Below are positions 34,133 to 39,023 of a stretch of DNA of 39,023 nucleotides, in pieces. The position numbers were made by a program, and so were the translations under genes. Numbering within the stretch: the first letter of the stretch is position 1; each line of letters starts with the position of its first letter. The notes under the pieces are model-generated. The model was not told the origin of the DNA. It searched no databases and worked only from the letters and a program-made list of their open reading frames with translations. The stretch lies in the NCBI GenBank assembly GCA_910584915.1, contig CAJUDM010000030.1, positions 1 to 39,023 of the forward strand, given 5' to 3'. The DNA is from an uncultured Lachnospiraceae bacterium. Lineage in GTDB: Bacteria > Bacillota > Clostridia > Lachnospirales > Lachnospiraceae.

Positions 34133-35098
34133 TCAATACGTCAGTTCTTCCCTGTTGCAGATTTCATCATCTACCACATCAAACTTATAGCCGCAGGCTC
34201 TTCCGGCATTCCGTATCACCACGGTAAAATAGGAACCGTCCGCCTCGGAGATATAATACGGCGCACCGTCACCACCGAAATCCCACTTTAAACTTTCATA
34301 GTTTCCGGCGCCAAAATCCTCCAGCGTCCTTGCCCTCACGATATTCGCTGCGCTCTGATTAAAATTGATATCCGTGGAGACTGTCAGATAGTAATAATTC
34401 TGAATTCTCGTGAGCTGCACCATTCCCGCAATGTTCTCCGGCACGGGATAAATATTCCTGATCTTAAATGTATTCTTATCCACCGCCACTATACTGCTGC
34501 TGTGTACGCAGGGCAGATAGATCTGGTCTCCCTCTATCGTAAAGGAACGCACATACTTTCCGTACAATTCCGGCACCCTCATGATGTTCTCCAGATAGAC
34601 TTCTGTCGAATCCGCCTTTCTCCTGAACAGATACATCTCACCGGTCATGGAACTCCAGGCGTAGAACAATCCCGTCGGCGCATCATATACGACATAGTGA
34701 GGACGAACGCCGATATTGTTAAACGCCTGCAGTTCCGTAAAGCCATCCTCATTTTTTATGTAGCTGACCACCCTGTGGTTCTCCGTATCCGTGACAAGGT
34801 ATACCACGCCGTCCCCCGCGATCGAATGGGGCTGAAACAGGTCTGTCGTCATCACTTTCCAGCTCATCGAAAGCGCCCCGTAGGAGGTATTGTACAATAT
34901 CTGATTGTGGTAACTGTCCACCAGATAATAGGTATCTCCTATCTTGGTGAGCTGTGTCGGCACCAGCAGCCCGTAGTAGCTGTTGCGCTGCGCGGGGTTG
35001 AAAGCCGCCGCATCCACCGTAAGCATGTATGGTCCCTGCAGCAAAATGCAGAAACACAATATCAATGCAGCCAAACTTTTCAGAATCTTCCTTTTCAT
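34133..35098 (-). CDS. Secreted beta-propeller-like protein
   Basis: The 321-residue protein has a signal peptide (Met-Lys-Arg-Lys, hydrophobic core, probable cleavage near Val-Asp-Ala-Ala-Ala at about 28-32). Repeated strand patterns follow, such as Tyr-Tyr-Leu-Val-Asp and Val-Val-Tyr-Leu-Val-Thr-Asp-Thr-Glu-Asn-His-Arg-Val, which is typical of NHL-type propeller blades. NHL propellers mediate binding rather than catalysis. No anchor is visible, so it may be released or wall-associated. It has its own promoter and a GAGAGAGGG site. It may be cotranscribed with the zinc-finger lipoprotein 110 bases downstream. Confidence 0.7.
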   Translation of the reverse strand: MKRKILKSLAALILCFCILLQGPYMLTVDAAAFNPAQRNSYYGLLVPTQLTKIGDTYYLVDSYHNQILYNTSYGALSMSWKVMTTDLFQPHSIAGDGVVYLVTDTENHRVVSYIKNEDGFTELQAFNNIGVRPHYVVYDAPTGLFYAWSSMTGEMYLFRRKADSTEVYLENIMRVPELYGKYVRSFTIEGDQIYLPCVHSSSIVAVDKNTFKIRNIYPVPENIAGMVQLTRIQNYYYLTVSTDINFNQSAANIVRARTLEDFGAGNYESLKWDFGGDGAPYYISEADGSYFTVVIRNAGRACGYKFDVVDDEICNREELTY

Positions 35099-35155
35099 CT
35101 CATAGTCCCTCTCTCATATTACATTCGATATTTAAATTGCATTTCCCTTTTTTAT

Positions 35156-35183
35156 ATTATACTACAAAAAAACAATTATTCAA
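35156..35183 (-). promoter_or_regulatory. Candidate promoter of the propeller-like gene
   Basis: On the minus strand TTGAAT (35178-35183) and TATAAT (35156-35161) have a 16-base spacer, about 58 bases before the start codon. Confidence 0.5.
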
Positions 35184-35236
35184 TGCCAGTCTTACCGCTG
35201 AAGATTTAAACTACTACAAAGTTTACCAATACAACT

Positions 35237-35509
35237 TCAGCTAAGTTTTGCCAATAACCTCTTCGCCGGTCCGCTTAACTTTTCATACTGTTCTCTATGC
35301 TTCTCCAGCATTACCTTCATCCGTTTCTTCTCTCCCGAATGAATCTTCTTTACATTGCATCCCAGAATGCTCCTGAGCTCTCCGTCCTGTTCACTCAACT
35401 CCTGTGGTTTCACCACCTGCACTCCCTGATACAAAACGCCGTTTACCAGGTCTGCAAAAATCTCCGCATTTTCCAGATAATCATTTTCATAGACATCTTC
35501 TCTGCCCAT
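35237..35509 (-). CDS. Small Rpn/PD-(D/E)XK-like remnant protein
   Basis: The 90-residue protein begins with a pattern (Tyr-Leu-Glu-Asn...Phe-Ala-Asp-Leu-Val-Asn-Gly-Val-Leu-Tyr) close to the N-terminus of Rpn-family putative transposase/nucleases common in Lachnospiraceae. Those proteins are about 300 residues long. Here the catalytic middle is missing and a short helical tail follows, so it is probably an internally deleted relic, although the frame and an AGGG ribosome binding site are intact. It could also be a small regulator that keeps only the N-terminal domain. Confidence in the family is moderate. Confidence 0.45.
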   Translation of the reverse strand: MGREDVYENDYLENAEIFADLVNGVLYQGVQVVKPQELSEQDGELRSILGCNVKKIHSGEKKRMKVMLEKHREQYEKLSGPAKRLLAKLS

Positions 35510-35537
35510 GCCTTTTTCCCTGCTCTCTCTGCTATTG

Positions 35538-35566
35538 TTGACAAATCCGGCGAACTTCTATTAAGA
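35538..35566 (+). promoter_or_regulatory. Candidate promoter of the 533-aa secreted protein gene
   Basis: TTGACA (35538-35543) is followed after 17 bases by TTAAGA (35561-35566), a weaker -10 box, about 49 bases before the ATG. Confidence 0.45.
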
Positions 35567-35614
35567 TAAGGATAACATTATTCACAACTATACATTTCAT
35601 GCAAAGGAAAAATT

Positions 35615-37216
35615 ATGTCGATCCAACACCGCACAAAAAAATTTTTAATCTCCATCGGTATCGCTGCCGTTTCTCTCTCCTTACCCGCTTTTGTTTCTTA
35701 TGGAAAGAATAAGAACAATTCCTTTCCAAATTATGCCATGTACACAAAAGAAAACGACAGAGAACTTCACTACCTCTATTTCCCCGAAGGCAGCTCCGAT
35801 CAGATTTCTTCTGGATTGTCGGATGAGATACGTTATGATTCTGATCCTGCCGAAATTTCCAGAACCCGGATAGCAAGAACCTATCAGCTCAGTCAGGACG
35901 GCAGGCTGCTGTTTTTCCCGGATTCACTTGACTACTCCTGCTTTTCTCTCTATTACAAAGATATAGATGATCCAAACGAAAAAGCTGTCAAGATCGATTC
36001 AGGTGTATCCAGCTATCTGATAAACGGGGACGCTTCTGTCATCACTTACGAGAAAAATGATGAACTCTGCCAATACAACAGAAAAACCGGGAAGCGTAAG
36101 ACCATAGCGGATAATATCTGGTACTATTATGTATCCGAAGATAACAATACCATTCTGTACCGTAACGCCAGAGATATTTTTTACTGCTCGCTGTCGGATG
36201 GCAGCCTGGAGAAAGTGGATATCCATCCTTACGATATGAATTGTCTTTCCAAAGACCTCTCCACAATATATTATATAAGTTACGAGGGCGCCGGCTATAC
36301 TCTCTGCAAAAAAGAACGGGGAAAAGAAGACGTTAAAATCGACTTCGATATATGGAAAATAATAAGAGCTTATGATTCCGGAGAACTCTACTATGTTACA
36401 GTGGACAGCGTAGACTTTCCTCTGATGAGTTATGTGTATGACGCCAAAAAGGAAGCCGACGCCGTTCTCACAAAGCCTGTTCTTCCCGACAGGAACATGC
36501 CGGACTATGATACGGCGTACAGGGCATATATACGCGCCTCCAAAGAATACCGCGCCAAATTAAAGCGCGACGAGATCCGTGAATACCTGGAGGAGGCAAA
36601 AAGAGTCACATATTCCTTTTCCCATTACGCTCTTTACTATTATGACGGCAAAAAATCAACTCTGATCAGCAATTCTTTCACGGATTTCTCTTCCTCTTAT
36701 TCTTTTGCCGCAGATAAGCCTGTCATCACATATACACAACACAATATGCGCGATGATGCCGGTGTGGATCTGTCCGAAATTGAAGATGCCGATAAGATCG
36801 TCAGCACAGTCTCGGATAGTATTTGTTCTGTCGACAGATATATTGCCTTTGGAGCTTCCGTTATTCCTCTTGGGCACGCGAACGGGGAAAACACTGAATG
36901 CTGTCTTTCCGCCGACGGAAATACTTTTTACTATCTGGAAGAAACACCGAAAGATAATGATTATGGCAATCTGTATCAGATGGATATTTCTTCTCCTGAA
37001 AGATTAGGCGCGCCAAAACTTTATGATGAGGATGTCTTCTGCAATAACTTCTATGACTCTGACAGCCTGTTTTACGTCGGAAAGGATAACCTCTTATATT
37101 TCAAAAACTACAGGGAGAATAAAGGGGAACTGTACGTCAACCGCCGGAAAATGGATGACGATGTAAACCGCATCATACCGGAATATTCTTCTTATTCCTC
37201 TTTTTTACAGCGATAA
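35615..37216 (+). CDS. Secreted protein with propeller-like repeats, unknown function
   Basis: The 533-residue protein starts with a signal peptide (basic Arg-Thr-Lys-Lys, then a hydrophobic stretch to about residue 29). The rest has many short beta-strand patterns with Tyr, Asp and Gly turns (for example Thr-Ile-Leu-Tyr-Arg-Asn and Thr-Phe-Tyr-Tyr-Leu), suggesting a WD40- or TolB-like propeller. A charged helical insertion lies at about 305-335. No catalytic motif or anchor is seen. AAAGGA lies before the ATG. Its end overlaps the convergent tcdA gene by 12 bases. Confidence 0.75.
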   Translation: MSIQHRTKKFLISIGIAAVSLSLPAFVSYGKNKNNSFPNYAMYTKENDRELHYLYFPEGSSDQISSGLSDEIRYDSDPAEISRTRIARTYQLSQDGRLLFFPDSLDYSCFSLYYKDIDDPNEKAVKIDSGVSSYLINGDASVITYEKNDELCQYNRKTGKRKTIADNIWYYYVSEDNNTILYRNARDIFYCSLSDGSLEKVDIHPYDMNCLSKDLSTIYYISYEGAGYTLCKKERGKEDVKIDFDIWKIIRAYDSGELYYVTVDSVDFPLMSYVYDAKKEADAVLTKPVLPDRNMPDYDTAYRAYIRASKEYRAKLKRDEIREYLEEAKRVTYSFSHYALYYYDGKKSTLISNSFTDFSSSYSFAADKPVITYTQHNMRDDAGVDLSEIEDADKIVSTVSDSICSVDRYIAFGASVIPLGHANGENTECCLSADGNTFYYLEETPKDNDYGNLYQMDISSPERLGAPKLYDEDVFCNNFYDSDSLFYVGKDNLLYFKNYRENKGELYVNRRKMDDDVNRIIPEYSSYSSFLQR

Positions 37217-38104
37217 ACAACTTCCCTGTATCAGATCCCTCACCACCTCCGAGGCAATCAAAAGCCCGGCGGCGGGCGGCACAAAAGCTGTGCTGCCAGG
37301 GATGGCTCTTTTGACGGACAGGATTCCCTTCTCCAAGTTCTCCGGCTGTGATGCTTCTTTTCCTTCGCACTTCGCCCGAAAAGAATTTATCTCTTCATCC
37401 GCTGTCACGAAACCGCCCTGTCCGCCGCCTTCTCCCGCCGCTGTAAGCGGCTTTGCTGTAAGCGGCTTTGCTGTAAGCGCTTCTGTTTTAAGTGGCTTCT
37501 CCATAAGCGCCTCCGCCCTGAGCGGTTCCTCCTTAGAATACACCACTTTCAGCTTCTTAACCCCCCGCTTTTTCAGTTCGCGGCGCATGACTCTGGCAAG
37601 CGGGCATACGGAAGTCTCATAAATATCCGCTGCTTCCAGCATCGCCGGATTTAACTTGTTGCCTGTTCCCATACTGCTGATGATCGGAACGCCCGCCGCC
37701 CGGGCGCGCAGGACCAGTTCTATCTTGGCAGTCACAGTGTCCACGGCGTCTATGATGTAGTCGTACTTTGTAAAGTCAAAGCTATCCGCGTTGTCAGGCA
37801 GAAAAAAACAGGGATGGATGGTTATTTCCGCTTCGGGGTTGATCTCCAGCATACGCTCTCTCATGACCTCGGCTTTGTCCCTGCCGATCGTTTTGTGGGT
37901 GGCGATGATCTGGCGGTTTAAATTGGTGATGTCTATCTTGTCGTGGTCGATCAGGTCGAATTTCCCGATACCGCTGCGGACCAAGGCTTCCGCCGCATAG
38001 CCGCCTACGCCGCCGAGCCCGAAGATGGCAATATGGCGGGATGAGAGGTTTTTTATGGTGTTTTCACCCAGGATACGGGCGGTGCGGGAGAATTGCATAG
38101 TCAT
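37205..38104 (-). CDS. tcdA: tRNA threonylcarbamoyladenosine dehydratase (ThiF/E1-like)
   Basis: The 299-residue protein has the E1-like Rossmann nucleotide site Gly-Leu-Gly-Gly-Val-Gly-Gly (29-35) and the Asp-His-Asp-Lys-Ile-Asp-Ile-Thr-Asn-Leu-Asn-Arg-Gln segment (53-65). It also has Ile-Asp-Ala-Val-Asp (118-122), all as in TcdA. The enzyme uses ATP to cyclise t6A at tRNA position 37 to ct6A. An insert of about 70 residues (192-262) interrupts the family pattern before Pro-Gly-Ser-Thr-Ala-Phe-Val-Pro. It begins with six pentapeptides encoded by a 15-nt minisatellite. The start overlaps the upstream NUDIX stop by 4 bases (ATGA type), with AAAGGA 7-8 bases upstream, so translation is coupled. 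Confidence 0.85.
   Translation of the reverse strand: MTMQFSRTARILGENTIKNLSSRHIAIFGLGGVGGYAAEALVRSGIGKFDLIDHDKIDITNLNRQIIATHKTIGRDKAEVMRERMLEINPEAEITIHPCFFLPDNADSFDFTKYDYIIDAVDTVTAKIELVLRARAAGVPIISSMGTGNKLNPAMLEAADIYETSVCPLARVMRRELKKRGVKKLKVVYSKEEPLRAEALMEKPLKTEALTAKPLTAKPLTAAGEGGGQGGFVTADEEINSFRAKCEGKEASQPENLEKGILSVKRAIPGSTAFVPPAAGLLIASEVVRDLIQGSCLSL
37441..37530. repeat. Six-unit 15-nt minisatellite inside tcdA
   Basis: Six consecutive 15-nt units start at 37441, 37456, 37471, 37486, 37501 and 37516. The first two are identical and the others diverge. They encode pentapeptides such as Ala-Lys-Pro-Leu-Thr and Thr-Glu-Ala-Leu-Thr. The identical pair suggests recent slippage; the frame is unaffected by copy number. 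Confidence 0.85.
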
Positions 38105-38655
38105 GTGGCCGTCCTTTCTGTAAATGTAAAAGCAAAAAGCAATGCCAGGATAGAAACTCCGTCTTTTATTTCATTGTCTTTCAACATTGCTAAAACATTA
38201 TCTTTTGAAATCCACTTTTTCATTTTTACTTCGTTTTCATCAAGCTCCATGGACTCTGCAGCAACTTTCGCGGCAAATACATGGCATACACAATCTGACA
38301 TTCCATTGGCAGGATTTTGAGTACATAAGAATTTTAAGTCTTTCACCGTACATCCTGTCTCTTCCATGCATTCCCGGCGCGCCGCTTCTTCTTTTGATTC
38401 TCCGTCTTCAACACATCCCGCCGGGATTTCCCATTCCAGACGCATGACAGTATATCTCTTAGATTGAATCAGCAAAACCTCATCCTTTTCGTTGAATACG
38501 ACAATGCTTACCGCTTCGTGCGGATAATGGATCTGATGATACTTTTCTATGATATGCCCGTCTGGCAACTTCACTTCGTCAGCATACAGGCACACATGAT
38601 CGCTTTCATAAATTACTTCTCTGCCCAATCGTTCCGGCAATTCTCTATAGTCCAT
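38101..38655 (-). CDS. NUDIX hydrolase (ADP-ribose pyrophosphatase-like)
   Basis: The 184-residue protein carries a complete NUDIX box at about 80-102 (Gly, five residues, Glu, seven residues, Arg-Glu-Cys-Met-Glu-Glu-Thr-Gly). A conserved Glu-Trp-Glu-Ile-Pro-Ala-Gly precedes it, as in ADP-ribose pyrophosphatases. Such enzymes cleave nucleoside diphosphate derivatives using Mg2+. A GAGGG site lies close before the start. It has its own promoter and is translationally coupled to tcdA. Confidence 0.88.
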   Translation of the reverse strand: MDYRELPERLGREVIYESDHVCLYADEVKLPDGHIIEKYHQIHYPHEAVSIVVFNEKDEVLLIQSKRYTVMRLEWEIPAGCVEDGESKEEAARRECMEETGCTVKDLKFLCTQNPANGMSDCVCHVFAAKVAAESMELDENEVKMKKWISKDNVLAMLKDNEIKDGVSILALLFAFTFTERTAT

Positions 38656-38692
38656 ATTCCCTCGTTTTTGAATTTTTTCATTTATCTATGTA

Positions 38693-38721
38693 ATTATAAT
38701 CCGTTTTTATGGAATATACAA
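38693..38721 (-). promoter_or_regulatory. Promoter of the NUDIX-tcdA pair
   Basis: On the minus strand TTGTAT (38716-38721) and TATAAT (38693-38698) are separated by 17 bases, about 40 bases before the start codon. Confidence 0.6.
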
Positions 38722-38836
38722 TTCTGAGAAAGAAATCAATGAATTTTGAGATAACAGTTTAGTCGAATGGCGAACTATTACATTTTGAGAATGTCGAAGC
38801 GGAGTATTTATTGAGTCCAGAATGTCTAAGAAGATA

Positions 38837-38891
38837 TCGACATGCCATCGCCATGCATCCGCAGAAAATGCTTCGCATTTCCTGCGGATAA
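38837..38891. repeat. 55-nt hairpin repeat, copy 1
   Basis: The same 55 nt recur at 38969-39023. Inside, ATCCGCAG pairs with CTGCGGAT and AAATG with CATTT around a CTTCG loop, giving a long stem with one mismatch. It looks like a REP-type intergenic palindrome. Region 38722-39023 shows no gene. Confidence 0.85.
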
Positions 38892-38923
38892 CGGGCTTCG
38901 CCCTATATCAATAAAAAGAAAGA

Positions 38924-38950
38924 GCCCTTTGCAAGCTAGCTTGCACGGGC
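38924..38950. repeat. Palindrome between the two 55-nt repeats
   Basis: GCAAGC-TA-GCTTGC (38931-38944) is a perfect inverted repeat, extended by an outer GCCC/GGGC pair (38924-38927 with 38947-38950). A small GGGC-TTC-GCCC hairpin lies at 38893-38903. Fragments alike occur at 635-657. Confidence 0.6.
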
Positions 38951-38968
38951 CTGCTACTCTGGCAGTTT

Positions 38969-39023
38969 TCGACATGCCATCGCCATGCATCCGCAGAAAA
39001 TGCTTCGCATTTCCTGCGGATAA
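38969..39023. repeat. 55-nt hairpin repeat, copy 2 (at the right window edge)
   Basis: The segment is identical to 38837-38891 and reaches the last base of the window, so the array may continue beyond it. The copy-to-copy period is 132 nt. Confidence 0.85.

Overview
The window looks like a chromosomal segment of a Gram-positive member of the Clostridia, most likely Lachnospiraceae. The reasons are the apt-relA-(metallo-beta-lactamase-fold hydrolase)-hemZ block, strong AGGAGG-type ribosome binding sites, sigma-A-like promoters, a CsoR-type copper regulator and many secreted or lipid-anchored proteins. No rRNA, tRNA, CRISPR array, transposase or intact prophage gene was seen. Family names below come from motif reading and memory, not from database searches.

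Left part (1-11312): the beginning of a lipoprotein gene runs off the left edge. A housekeeping operon follows on the minus strand (apt, relA/spoT-type, glyoxalase-II-like hydrolase, hemZ). Divergent from it is a copper operon, csoR-copA, with a textbook promoter and an inverted-repeat CsoR operator. csoR and copA are separated by about 550 bases of five tandem long hairpins in the order A-B-A-B-B. The copA product carries an extra C-terminal CopZ-like domain, and that domain has its own internal ribosome binding site and ATG. A class-I glutamine amidotransferase follows.

Central part (11330-29681): eleven minus-strand genes in tight array form the most interesting feature. In order of transcription they encode: a membrane/coiled-coil protein; a secreted von Willebrand A (VWA) protein with one membrane anchor; a 1125-residue tubulin/FtsZ-superfamily-like protein; a 664-residue orphan; a 225-residue orphan; a P-loop GTPase with a split zinc-binding site; an 843-residue protein resembling GTPase-associated protein 1 with four C-terminal membrane helices; a membrane VWA protein; a small zinc-ribbon membrane protein; a zinc-ribbon DUF4234-like membrane protein; and a second, shorter tubulin-like paralogue of 828 residues. 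I infer a membrane-associated, nucleotide-switched machine. It may relate to the NTP-dependent conflict systems that combine GTPases, GTPase-associated proteins and VWA proteins. The two tubulin-like paralogues, the duplicated VWA modules and several orphan subunits make this variant worth study. A single promoter with a palindromic operator candidate sits at its head (29754-29828).

Right part (29980-39023): divergent from the tubulin operon are two plus-strand genes, an anchored extracytoplasmic protein and a membrane-anchored metallophosphoesterase with a proline-rich tail, ended by a clear terminator. Next come a lipoprotein with twelve CxxC pairs built from duplicated DnaJ-type zinc modules, a secreted propeller-like protein, a small Rpn-like remnant, another secreted protein, tcdA with an in-frame 15-nt minisatellite, and a NUDIX hydrolase. 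The last 200 bases hold a duplicated 55-nt hairpin repeat.
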